Source: Dipteronia dyeriana | Taxonomy: Eukaryota > Streptophyta > Magnoliopsida > Sapindales > Sapindaceae | Reading direction: 5' to 3' | Length of the DNA: 64,000 nucleotides | NCBI GenBank assembly: GCA_032871835.1 | Contig: CM065297.1 | Span: forward strand, 40,115,098-40,179,097 | In this document: positions 46,641 to 57,097 of the stretch, piece by piece | How positions within the stretch are numbered: position 1 is the stretch's first letter | How the letters are laid out: every line of letters begins with the position of its first letter | Translations under genes and position numbers: made by a program | The notes under the pieces: generated by a model | What the model was told of the DNA's origin: nothing | Seen by the model: only the letters and a program-made list of their open reading frames with translations | Database searches by the model: none

Positions 46641-47700
46641 AAAAAGCTCCTGCTCGATCGAGCTTTGCAGATTCTACAAACTGAAGCCCTCTTGCTCAAA
46701 AAACTAGAAATGATTACTCCAACTATACCATATTTCATGGATTCCAACTATGACCAAGATTTTCCTCCTTTAGATACCACTTCTAACCCGGAAATAACCT
46801 TTTTTCCCGACCTTTTATCCAAACAACAAAAGTTCTCCCAGATGGATCGTTGAAACAACCTTCACAGGCTGAGCAGGTACACAACTGGCAGTCTCACAAT
46901 GCTAGAGTAGAAAATAGAGTTCTAAACTCTATTGATCAGAAGATTGATCGAGTCACTCACCATGTCTCTCAACATGATCATCATCTTCAAAGTCTAGATG
47001 TCGTACTCAGCAATACGTTTACTAACCTTCAATCCATAATTGCCAAGTTTGATGCAGACCTACACTGATATATCAATCATGGATATTTTAGTCCAGAGTT
47101 TGACAGAAAAGAAAGAGAAATCAGACAATTCAGGGAACAATTGGAACAAATGAATAGGGATCACTTAAGCATTTCTCCTCCATCATACATACCAAAACCA
47201 TACCCGTATACCTTGTCCCTAATCTTTCCTACTCATTCCTCTCCATATTCACCTTTAACCAGGCCTCATGATTCATCCCAATATTTCAAATCTACTTGAG
47301 AAATTTTTTGAAAGTATCCTCCTTTGTCTACCTTCACAAAGCCGTCTTCTTACTCAAAGAAGCTAGTAAAAAATTCTTCTACCTCACAAAAGAAAAAACA
47401 ACCCATGCCAGATCAGTATAAACCAGTGTTATATACTTCTTTACAAACTTCTTCCACTAAATCTGAAACCGAGACTATTTCCAGTGAATCTACTTCTTAC
47501 AGCTTTCTCTCTTCAGACTGATTCAGATGTAGTTGTAGACCTAACTCAGGTCCTTACGGCATCCCAGACAGACCCTCCTAAACTTTTGATTCACTTGATG
47601 AATCATCCACTGAACCCACACCCATTGTAGAGGAACCACAAGATGATTACACTTCTGAACATCCTCACAGTTCCAGACCAACTAATGGTCCCTGGTTCAA
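46640..47700 (+). pseudogene. Pararetroviral polyprotein, coiled-coil and linker
   Basis: After EMITPTIPYF the reading continues through 46853. A stop and a frame change are followed by VHNWQSHNARVENRVLNSID and HHVSQHDHHLQSLDVVLSNT (46850-47068), a predicted coiled coil typical of the segment before the capsid of caulimovirid-like polyproteins in plant genomes. A Ser/Thr/Pro-rich linker (47324-47521) follows. Stops at 46853, 47068 and 47521 show decay. This would be the first part after the movement protein and is separated from it by the organelle mosaic. Confidence 0.6.
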
Positions 47701-48310
47701 TATGAACGATTCCTCTCCAAACCAATGGAGAAAGAAAATTTCAGAAATGAGTGCATGGCTTGATCTTCAAATGGCTAAATCTGAATGGAACCTAGAAACC
47801 ATTCTGAGAGAATTTGTTTCTAGATTCACAGGATCTCTCAGAGAATGGTATCAAGCCCTCGAAGAATATCGCAGTTGCAATTTGTCAGAGTTGCCTCTGT
47901 CTCCCTTACCATGGGAGTCATCTTTAAAGAATTCCTTGGAGATGCTGATCAATTTTACAAACAAGCTAGATAAAAATTCTTTGAAATGCTTTATTTCTCT
48001 CTCAACAAAAAGGATTTAGAATTCCATTACAAACACATGTCATTCAGATACTACGTGCTTAGTGGAATCAATGATGAAAACCTCTAGCAAATTAACATGA
48101 ACTCTCTTCCTATTGAACTTCAAGATGAATTGCAAAGGAAGATTGATGCCACAGGAAGAGCTCTTAATGATATTACTTTTGGAGAAATCCACATGTTCTC
48201 ATTAAGCCCTTTGGACAAGCTCTGTGTAACACAAAGAGCTTTCTCCAAAATGTTAAAGGAAGGAAAAAAGTATGACAGGCAGTGCAGACAACCTACGCAC
48301 TAGATCAAAT
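47701..48310 (+). pseudogene. Pararetroviral capsid-like region
   Basis: The open stretch 47702-48019 gives NQWRKKISEMSAWLDLQMAK and FVSRFTGSLREWYQALEEYR. A shifted frame 48097-48303 continues with ELQDELQRKIDATGRALNDI and LSPLDKLCVTQRAFSKMLKE. The helix-rich W...RF.G.L..W pattern ahead of a CCHC knuckle is the gag/capsid layout of caulimovirids. Stops and frameshifts are present. The capsid would form the virion shell. Confidence 0.65.
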
Positions 48311-48390
48311 GCAAATCCATAGAAATGTGCACCTGCAAACCGAAAAACAAAAAACATTTCTAGCATTCTTCCAAGAACTAAAAAAACAAA

Positions 48391-48650
48391 ATGTTCAAAT
48401 ACTACCGAAAGAAAGCAAGACGTGCATATAGCAATTCCCAGAAATGTTTCAGCTGCGGGAATAAAGGACATTATGTAAAAAAATGTCCTAACAATAAAGC
48501 AACGGCCAAGATGGTTCACCAACTTGAGCGAATAATGGGCAGCGAAGTCCCTTTTGATACAGATATTGAATCCATCTTTTCAGAACAAAAGAACGTGGAT
48601 TGTTATACTACTTTTATGCTCCAAGGTTCAGAATCAAAATTCGTCTAAGA
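48391..48650 (+). pseudogene. Pararetroviral zinc knuckle
   Basis: ARRAYSNSQKCFSCGNKGHY followed by VKKCPNN gives a complete CX2CX4HX4C motif after a basic stretch, the nucleic-acid-binding end of the capsid region. It continues open to 48648. Confidence 0.85.
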
Positions 48651-48699
48651 ATTTTCTGAATCTTTACATATGGATACGATCCTAGAGTCTTATCAGGCC

Positions 48700-48885
48700 A
48701 CACAAATAAAGCCTCAGCCAGAACCACTGGTTCCAATCCAAATCCTGTCTGAAAAATATTCCAAGCCAGTTGATGCCATTGCCTATTTTGACATTGGCTC
48801 ACACAACACAATGATGAACCCTATGATTCTTCCCTCAAAAGCATGGATATTCTATGTTTGCTATTTGAAAGAAGCAGATGGTTAA
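48700..48885 (+). pseudogene. Pararetroviral aspartic protease remnant
   Basis: The frame at 48670-48885 reads VPIQILSEKYSKPVDAIAYF then DIGSHNTMMNPMILPS. The context (hydrophobic strand, D-x-G, then a loop with N/P) is that of the retroviral-type aspartic protease between zinc knuckle and RT. The catalytic triad reads Asp-Ile-Gly instead of Asp-Thr/Ser-Gly. A stop follows at 48883-48885. The protease would process the polyprotein. Confidence 0.65.
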
Positions 48886-49139
48886 GCATTCACTACTAAT
48901 CTAATTTTAAAAAACAAAATTGGTATAAAGATATTCACATCTTGCACCCTATGGGTTCGTGTCATAGGAACACCCTTACCATATATAGATATCCTAATTG
49001 GCTTGATGTCTATTGTCAATGCAAATTCTTCAGAATCCTCCCCAATAGAATCAGATACAAGAGAGATTTTAAACCCTTATGCAGCATACCCAAAATTTTC
49101 CCACTATCTGAAATCCAACCCTATTCCAAAAAATCAAAG

Positions 49140-49985
49140 AAAAGTTGCTACAATTTTACACAAAAAGCCATGCTGATTTCAAGCTTCCAAAACACTTATG
49201 GAAGAATTCAAACTTCTTTATTAAGTTACCATTCAAGCTTAATAAAGATGTTAATCCTACAAAGGCTTATCATTCTGGAATTACAACCCCAAACCATAAA
49301 ATGGCTAATGAAGAATGTGATGAACTACTTTGTCAAGGTTTACTTGAACCAACATCTTCACCATGGGCATGCCAAGAATTTTATGTTGAAAAACGCTCAG
49401 AACAGATCCGAGGAAAAAAAGAGATTAGTCATTGACTACAAGCCTCTAAACCATTTCCTCTGGGATGATAAGTTTCCGGTTCCCAGAGCTAATACTTTAT
49501 TCTCAAAGTTCCCTAGAGCCTCCATCTTTTCGAAGTTCGATCTCAAAGGAGCATTTTGGTAAATAGGTATCCATCCTGATGAGAGATACAAAACTGCATC
49601 CTGTCTTTAGAATACCCAATACCAGGATCTTTCATCCTATTCTCCATTCAGCACTACTTTACATTGATGACATCCTACTGTTCTCTTTAAATGAAGACTC
49701 CCATAATAGTCTCCTAAAACAATTTCATAGTCTGGTTGATTAATATGTAATCAAGCTTTCAGAAAAAAATAATATGATAGGACGCTCCAAAATAGAATTT
49801 CTCGGAATGCATACTTCAAATGGACAATATTATCCTGGTCTTCACCTAGCTAAACAACTATTAGATTTCCCTGATTCAAATTTGATTCAAAATCAAATTC
49901 AACAATTTCTTGGAATAGTCAATTTTATCAAAGACTTCATCCCTCAGGTGAGCCACCACACCTCGGTCCTCTCAGCCCTTTAGAA
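49140..49985 (+). pseudogene. Pararetroviral reverse transcriptase
   Basis: The N-terminal part is in 49145-49435 (FKLNKDVNPTKAYHSGITTP, EECDELLCQGLLEPTSSPWA). It continues in a shifted frame with KKRLVIDYKPLNHFLWDDKF and ASIFSKFDLKGAFW, RT motifs with the first catalytic Asp in KFDLKGAF. A short gap and stops follow. The catalytic YIDD box lies in LLYIDDILLFSLNEDS at about 49660-49705, then SKIEFLGMH and QIQQFLGIVNFIKDFIPQVS (49774-49983). The segment normally between FDLKGAF and YIDD is shortened: about 100 bp lie between them. It is inactive because of stops, frameshifts and this internal loss. Confidence 0.88.
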
Positions 49986-50099
49986 AAAAAATCCTCCACC
50001 TCGGAGTTCCTCTCTCACAGATGTAGTGGTTAATCATAAAAGGATAGCTCAAAAACCACCACCTCTCACTATTCCATCCTCCGATCAACTCATTCTCCA

Positions 50100-50345
50100 G
50101 GCCCAGGCTAGTGATAAATTTTAGGAGGCCATCCTAATCGAAGAAAATGAAGGACAGAGAAAGTATTGTGGCCATGCTAGTGGACAATTCAATGAGGCCC
50201 AACAACACTACCATATTATCTACAAAGAGATTTTTTCAATCAAATATAGAATCTAAATGTTTGATTTCCACCTCAGGACAAGAACCTTTCTTGTTGAAAT
50301 GGACAACTCATCTTTCCCAAAACCCTCGAGTTCTGTAATAAGATT
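50100..50345 (+). pseudogene. Pararetroviral RNase H remnant
   Basis: Text after the RT thumb contains EAILIEENEGQRKYCGHASG-like coding in one frame (about 50127-50187), then QFNEAQQHYHIIYKEIFSIK, the RNase H pattern with E...H....E, and a later RTFLVEMDNSSFPKPSSS-like stretch with an Asp. Frames shift several times. It is cut short compared with a normal domain. Confidence 0.65.
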
Positions 50346-51570
50346 CCTCAAAATCCTTAACTGTTGAGACTAAAAGATTGGTTTTTAAGATACGACTTCA
50401 CTGTTAAGCAGTGAAGTGATAACACAATATAATCGCATATATGTTGTCTAGGCCACCATAAGTCCACCTTATTACACCTTCTGGTAATATCCCTCTCATC
50501 TTCATGGTGACATCAATTGCTTTTTCCTCATCCTCCTCGCCAGCAAACCTCATCGCTCTCATTGAGAAACCTATCATCTAGAGTTACTTGAAACACTTCC
50601 CCCAAACCAACAATCTTCTCTAGCTCAGATCCAAGACTTTGCCAAAACACACCTCACTGTCTACCTTTCCCAAATCAAGAATCAGGGTTGTCAACATGAT
50701 CTTTTCAATCCTACTAGGCCTTTTCTGGATCTTTTTCTAATGTCGCCCTTTTATTATTTCTCACCTCAAGTTTTGTTTTTTCTGTGGTGCATATCAGTCA
50801 CTTACCATCATACCATCGTTTTCCCACTCCAAGCCCTGTATGGCCACCTCCAGGATCCATCTCATCATAACTTTCATCTGTGGACTTTTTTACAATGGTT
50901 TGACTTCTTGACAAGCTGGAGAAAAGAGCTCACTAAGCTCATGAGTCAGTATAATTGATGGAAACTTGACTATGAATCAACCTCTTCTGTATCATGCATA
51001 TGGATACTTCACAGGCTTACCATTATAATCCTCACAAAAGGCTTTTATGGACATCAAGCATTAGTTATAAGTTGTACACCACTTAGGATTATGAAAAATC
51101 ATATCCACGTAATCTTAAGATATCTCTCTTTAATTTTCTTTGTGATTTTAATGGAGTCACCACAGATGAACACTTCATCCTCCCAGAGATCACTAGAGAC
51201 TCTACTCAAAGCTGACACCCTTTCCAAGATTTCGATCCACTTGACTCACATGACCCTATGGCAATCAACACATGGCCTTGCTTTATCTCTAGGGCCCTTA
51301 ACTAAGACGATGATGATCATGCCTGTTGTTACCTAAGCACTTCTTGATCTTATCCTTATCTATGTACTGTATGCTGTAATAATTTAGCTTTACTGTTTGA
51401 AAAAATGGTTTTGTCTGCCACCTATCCAGAAGAACCGTGTAATTATTGGCTTTACAGTTGCCTGTTTGCCACCTGTTGGGTAGAATCCTATCTCTATAAT
51501 TATTGACTAGTTATAGTTGTATGCCATCTGTTTTGCATGACCTTGTGTGTTATCTCAGACGCATCTCCTC
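50346..51570 (+). other. Pararetrovirus 3' region, decayed
   Basis: This is remaining viral 3' sequence before the promoter. Fragments such as MSQYN and TRLLLKADTLSKIS are too broken to classify. I see no complete ORF. Confidence 0.4.
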
Positions 51571-51578
51571 TTCCCCTC

Positions 51579-51586
51579 TATAAATA
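51579..51586 (+). promoter_or_regulatory. Pararetroviral TATA box
   Basis: tataaata lies in ctctataaatagagaggagtc, the usual context of a caulimovirid full-length transcript promoter. aataaa follows at 51625-51630. The leader repeat that also precedes the primer site at 22548 begins about 120 bases downstream. Confidence 0.65.
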
Positions 51587-51698
51587 GAGAGGAGTCCTCT
51601 CGTTGTAAATCAATCAAATTCAGAAATAAAATATTGAGTGTGTATTAAATATCATGGCCTTCTAAATTCTATCCTCCTGATCTTCAATAGTTTCTCTT

Positions 51699-51885
51699 TG
51701 AGATAATATACAGTTCATAATGATCTAAGTATGCTATGTGCTTGCCTCTGGTAGAGGATCCTGCACATCAGAAAAGATACTGAAACTTTGGCTCAAGGTC
51801 CCTATCTGTCTTTGGTTTGTTGATCTGTGAGTACCCTGTTTAGGCCTTTGAGTTGAGGCCATCTGTTGCGGAAAACCCAAAGCCT
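51699..51885 (+). repeat. Pararetrovirus leader repeat, right copy
   Basis: It matches 22318-22505 through cagttcataatgatctaagt, ggatcctgcacatcagaaaa and gtttgttgatct. It stops before reaching a primer site. The integrant is therefore terminally redundant by about 180 bp. Confidence 0.85.
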
Positions 51886-51887
51886 AT

Positions 51888-52020
51888 TTTTATATTATAA
51901 TTTATATATTATATATAATTAATAAATAATATATATAATATATATTATTAATATAATTTATATATATATATATATATATTATTGATATATAATACCCAAT
52001 ATATACTATTAAAATATCAT
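51888..52020. repeat. TA-rich simple sequence (right flank of pararetrovirus)
   Basis: TA-rich simple sequence, counterpart of 22036-22300. Confidence 0.9.
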
Positions 52021-52039
52021 GTATAATTATATAGCAATT

Positions 52040-52110
52040 TGATAATATGAGATTGGCTCCAACGGTATACCATAACATCTTCACCAGGTGTTGGTAAGGT
52101 CGAATCTGTT
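52040..52110 (+). other. Second tRNA-like promoter pair (weak)
   Basis: tggctccaacgg (A-box-like, one mismatch at the invariant A) and ggtcgaatctg (B-box-like) are spaced about 40 bp apart, same strand, about 210 bp before the better pair at 52264-52317. It could be a diverged copy of the same element. Confidence 0.35.
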
Positions 52111-52249
52111 TGCATATCTCGAATTATTTTAATAGATTTAAAAAAAATTATAACAAACTCAATAGTTAAACGCATTAGTGGTGCATTTATACTATAAGTT
52201 ATTTCTCGGTTTTTGTTATATATTTTTAAAATATATATTCTTTTATAGT

Positions 52250-52345
52250 AGACGAGATGTGGTTGGTTCAATGGTATACTTCTCATATCTACACTCCAAA
52301 ATTATAGGTTCAAGTCCTCTTCTTATAAAAAAAATCTCAAATTTA
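52250..52345 (+). mobile_element. tRNA-derived SINE-like sequence
   Basis: TGGTTCAATGG (52264-52274) fits the RNA polymerase III A box, and GGTTCAAGTCC (52307-52317) fits the B box, 43 bases apart as in tRNA genes and SINEs. A short A-rich run (aaaaaaa) follows at 52327. There is no cloverleaf acceptor stem, so this is a SINE head or tRNA pseudogene, not a working tRNA. Confidence 0.55.
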
Positions 52346-52624
52346 TACATTATTTCTATTTTGCCTAACCCATTAATTAAAAAATTATGACTATGCCACT
52401 GAATATAATATACCTCGCTTCATTTCTTTTTTGCTCCATGATTACGAGAAATTTGAACTAAATTGGTGGTCAATGGCCACTTGGTAATTGGGATTTGGGA
52501 TAACATATCAATTATCCCTGATGGGTTAGTTATCTCATTGGGATGAGGTTATTTTATTTTGGGAATCGAAAGAAATATCAAAGGTGGTTTTACAATAATC
52601 ACTAACAGCTAGATATTATAATGA

Positions 52625-52633
52625 TATTATAAA
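52625..52633. repeat. 9-bp target duplication, left
   Basis: TATTATAAA is repeated exactly at 54146-54154. Confidence 0.92.
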
Positions 52634-54145
52634 GGGAAAGTATCATTTCCCCCCTGACGTTTGTTTTATTATTAAGACGAGGACATGGTTCAGTCATATT
52701 GGCCGATCTCCCCCCTGAAATGGAAAGAATGTAGTATATCCTCCATTTATTTCCTTTTCCATCCATTAAATGTATTTTAAACCCCATCTATTAACAATGC
52801 TCCATTTTATTACCATTTTACCCTCAAAATATTCAATAAATAAAAAATATATTAAAAAACAAAAAACAAAAAAAAACAATTAAGAAAAGATGGATCTCCA
52901 CCGTTCATTTCAATGATGGATGGTGGAGGATCGTTAACAACTTTATCAAATTAATAAATATAATTAAATTTAATAATAAAAAATAAAAAAATAATAATAA
53001 ATGAAAAATAAAAAATATTAACAAAACCCTAAATCTATTTTCTCTCTTGCTCTCTCTCTTCCTCTCCCCCTTCTTTATCTCCTTCATATTCTTCAACCCA
53101 CCACAACTTACCAAACAATAACCCTAGCCATCGCCACCACCCGAAAACCACACCCTAGCCTGCCGAAACACCACCCACACCTCCATATGTCTTCTTTCTC
53201 GATCTCTCTCTTCTCTGTCTCTCTCACTCATTCAATAGATGGTTAATGAGTTTTTGGTGGATGGATTTATGTTTGGTGGATGTTTGGTTGTTGGGTGATT
53301 ATCGATCGACGACGAGGGTGGCTTGGTTCAGTGGTGTTCGTGGGTGTGATGGTGTCAGCGAGCAAAGAACTGGTAGTGGTTGTGTTGTGGGTGTTGGTGC
53401 TTGAAAAATCTAGAGATCCTGAATAAAAATCTGGTGGTGGTTGCGTTTTGTTCACAATATTGTTTTTAAAAACAAATTCTAGATCTGCTTTTGGTTAAAC
53501 AATTATTTTTTCCAAATCTTGTTTAGTTCAATTTTTTTTTTCCAAATTTTGTTTAGTTCGATTTTTTTTTCCAAATATAGTTTTGTTAAAAAAATATATC
53601 TAGATCTTGTTTATTAAAAAAAATGATGGGAGATTTTTGGTTTAATTAATGGGATTTTTTTAAATGTTGTTGTTAAGGGTATGTTTTTGGTAGATGATAG
53701 TGATGAAGATGATGATGTTGAATGGTGGGTGTAGTTGAGGGTGGGGTGTGTTTTGTGCTGATGGTGAATTCTGGAAAACTGACGAGGTGGTTGATGGCTG
53801 TGAAGAAAGAGAGAATGTGTTGGCTGTGGACGTCTGGGTTTGGGATGAATCATTTCATGATATTAAATGATAGTAAATTTAATCATGGATGGTGGAGATC
53901 CACTATCAAATCCATTTTTTTTGAAAAAATTATTAGATTTTAAAAATGGTAAAATAACATTTTGGAGGGGAAAATAACGTTAATTCCCTTCCCTTTTAAC
54001 GGTCAACGTCCAAATTGGACGGTAAAGGTGATAGAAGGGTGTTCTTTAACGTTTCTTTGACTTTAGGGAAAAACGGCCAATATGTTCAAACATGTCCTCA
54101 TCTTAACAATAGGCCAAACGTTAGGAGGGAAAATGATACTTTCCC
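52634..54145. mobile_element. Non-autonomous Mutator-like element
   Basis: This 1512-bp element begins gggaaagtatcatttccccc and ends in the inverted counterpart ...gaaaatgatactttccc. The terminal inverted repeats are about 95 bp well matched (both contain attttaagacgaggacatg-type text) and continue with lower identity to about 300 bp inward (ggatctccacc at 52895 and ggtggagatcc at about 53891). A perfect 9-bp target duplication TATTATAAA flanks it (52625-52633 and 54146-54154), which is diagnostic of Mutator-like elements. No transposase is encoded. The interior contains a ct-rich stretch (53035-53100 and 53195-53230) resembling a plant 5' untranslated region, and Gly/Thr/Pro-rich open stretches on the minus strand without known domains. 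Confidence 0.9.
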
Positions 54146-54154
54146 TATTATAAA
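54146..54154. repeat. 9-bp target duplication, right
   Basis: TATTATAAA is repeated exactly at 52625-52633. Confidence 0.92.
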
Positions 54155-54458
54155 ATAATTCATTATATTAAAATTTAATTTTACACATGCAACCAATAGC
54201 CAATAAAAAGTCAAAAGTACCCATTAACCTTTCTCATTTTCATCTTCTTCCCAACATTTTCTCTCTCATCTTTTAAACTTTTCCCGCAAGTCAAGCTCTA
54301 AATCTAATTTAAGAGCATCTCCAATGTAAATATGCATTTTTGAGTTTCTAAATAGTACCAAATCAACATTTTTATTCACTATAGGCCCACTTTTAATTTT
54401 TATTAGAGAAATCCATATTCACATCTCCAATACAATTATCTAAAGTCAAATATGTATC
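54155..54458. other. Intergenic AT-rich DNA with a possible miniature element
   Basis: No gene. gagcatctccaatg (54313) and the inner cacatctccaatac (54421) are forms often seen at ends of plant miniature transposons. The right end is cut by the gypsy LTR. Confidence 0.45.
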
Positions 54459-54867
54459 CGTTAATAGCCAAATTTGGTAAGGGACCAAAGGAAAAATTTC
54501 CACCCAGTTAGCACATGATAGAAAGCATCTCCAAACACCAGATAGGTACCAAATACAATGGTTTACCACGAAATGCAAGGACTATCACAACATAGGTACC
54601 TCGACATCATCGAAGTAGCAAAATGAAGCGCCTATACTCACACATACCAACTGGTACCTAGGTACCTTGGTACCTTGGCATTGCCCTATTAACCCATTGA
54701 GGTACTTATACTACCTTTCAAGCAAGATTAAAGAAGCTCGTGAAGCTCCTAGGAGATCGCAAAGCTCCAGTGAGATCAACTTGACACAATGCTACCGGAA
54801 AAATACCTCGAGGTACCTTCCTAGAAAAGCCAATCAAGTGGCACATTGCCAGAACGATACCCTAAGG
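54459..54867 (+). repeat. Gypsy LTR fragment (same family as 16781)
   Basis: It starts cgttaatagccaaatttggt and continues with ggtacc-rich text like LTRs 1 and 2. It is interrupted at 54867 by copia copy 2. The rest of this LTR is expected beyond the window. Confidence 0.8.
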
Positions 54868-57082
54868 TGTTAGGATCATGCTCGATAGCAAGAGTGTAAT
54901 ATTGTAATTGACAATCTTTTCATATTAATAAAGTGATTTCTAGTTTAACAAATCTTATAGCATTTACATTTTAATAATTATAATTTTCAAAAGTAAATAA
55001 TCATAAGGTCAAAAGACTATGAGAAAAGAAGAATTGTTCATACATCTAGATATGTATGAGGTAGACACAATTATTTAGTTAGTCTTGAATAACATTCACA
55101 ACTTAAGATAAAAGGTTGGGCGTCTTTATCTTCTCAAAGTTGTAGATTCTTTTGCTAGCATTTGAGTGGGATCAAATGTGCTATGATGAGTCTAAAATCA
55201 TCAAAGTGTGGTGTCTTTGGGGAAAAGAATCTAGTGCACTGGGTGCATTGAATAGGATCAAATTGAAAAACTTTATCTATAACCATCAATGGATAAAAGT
55301 TTTCATTTGAAGACAATCGAAGAGTCTATCTCAATCCTGAGATAAATGATGGACTTATGGTTGCAAGTGTTATCATTTGAGCTATCAATGAGTACGATTA
55401 TATTGCATAGTCTATCCTCGATAGTTTGGTGGTATTCATTTATTAATCGATAGAGGACTTCATGTATAGATATGCACATCGTGGCTCTATTTATTAAATG
55501 AGATTAGAATACCATCATTTGGATATTTTGAGGTATTGGATAATAAATCTTAACGTTAAGTTTTCAATAGTGTCTATTGAAACATGGCTTCTGGACAAGT
55601 CAAAATATCAAAGTTCAAAATGTTGTCATATGAGTAAATATGGTAACTTGGAGAGCTATAGGCGGTCTATGAGCTCTTGGCGATTACTGGTATTCTTCAC
55701 AAGGATACACTTTCTCCAATAAGGTTTTCTAGGGTATGAATGAGTAACATCAACTTATTCTATCTTTATTTAAGAGTTCAATTTTAGTTCTTTAGTGGAA
55801 TGAAGTAAAATTAAATAGATTGGACCTAAGTGAATCATTTGTTGATTGTGATTGGGTTGTGTCTATTGGAGCTTGAATTTAGATAGCCCACCAAGATCCC
55901 TATTCCACACGAACTTGTATGGATCACTTGATATATTCTACCGGACCAATTTAGGGGTCCATTTAGAATTGTATTAAGGCATGTGAACTTGTTTCTTTTT
56001 GTAAGAATAGGTCTAGTTCACATGTGGGCTTTTTATTAAGGTCCAATGGATTTAATAAAATAAAAATAATAATATAAGGCCCATATATATGTGTTGGGAG
56101 GCAAGGCTATTTTGAATAGCTTAATTATATTATTTTTATTTTATTATTTAATTAAATGGAAATTAATTAATTTGTTGATTAATTAATTGTTTAATTAAAA
56201 GTCAAAATCTTTTTCTATTAGGAGATGATCTCCTAAATATTATACTATTGTTGGTAGTATAATTAATATTAAAGACTATATTTGATAAGTAGATAAATAA
56301 AAGGAATTATTTATCTAATCAAATTAGGATGTCTTTAATATGGTTACAGATACACTATTGAGTTCGATTAGGAATCTTGGTGTAGGAAAGAATTCCTTTT
56401 GGAAAAGGATTCTTAACCACCAAGTAAATCCACCTAAGGATATAATTCTTAACCACAAAGTAAATCCTTTTTAGGAGAGGATTTGGTCTCCTATATATAT
56501 ACTTGTAAATTTCGACCAAGTATGAGTTTTTGGTGTGAGAAGTTGTTTTTTATTTGTTTTTTTTTGTTATAAAAAAAAACTTCGTCCAACTCATTGTGTG
56601 AAGAATTTAGCCAAGCATAGAGAAAAGAGGGAATGTTTTTGTTTTCGATAGTACACTAGTATCCTTTGTATCAAAAGGGTTTTTGTACAACATCGAATCA
56701 AGGTTCACGTGAGTTTCAATCAAATTGATTGATAGTTCAAAAGTGACCGGACGTTCTTGGTTTTTCTCTTAGAGGATTATTGTGACTAACAAAGAAGAAT
56801 ATTTTGTTTGTTTCAATCCTCAGGTATACAATTTAAAGAAAGGGAGCCTACACTGCTAGGTGATTCACGTTCGTGATTGGATTGGAAGATCTTACGGATT
56901 CAATTCGACGCTAGTTCAATCGTCACAAAAAAAACAAAAAAAGGTACGATACTTTTATATACATCAATTAATCTAGGGTTAATGTTCTTGTTATTAAAAG
57001 GGAATTTTTATTTTATATACGCAAACCCTAATTTCTAATTTTCTCACGCTTCCGTTGTGTTTTTAACCTGTTTTTCTCTACA
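54868..57082 (+). repeat. Copia 2 5' LTR
   Basis: 2215 bp, TGTTAGGATC to TTTTTCTCTACA. TATA box at 56491-56502 in the conserved context. Aligns with the copia 1 LTRs and with 62271-64000. Confidence 0.95.
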
Positions 57083-57083
57083 A

Positions 57084-57097
57084 TTGGTATTAGAGCC
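57084..57097 (+). other. Copia 2 primer-binding site
   Basis: TTGGTATTAGAGCC follows the LTR by one base. It has one C to T change from the tRNA-Met complement kept in copy 1. Confidence 0.92.

Noticed and set aside
46880..47070. Coiled-coil stretch as a host gene exon
   Set aside because: It is followed in order by a capsid-like region, CCHC knuckle, protease and RT, so it belongs to the pararetrovirus.
52178..52390. 70-codon ORF over the SINE-like region
   Set aside because: It overlaps the A and B boxes and is AT-rich with no domain.
53614..53943. Overlapping ORFs in the Mutator-like element as a transposase
   Set aside because: Repetitive His/Ser/Thr/Pro or Gly/Val codons without MULE transposase motifs.
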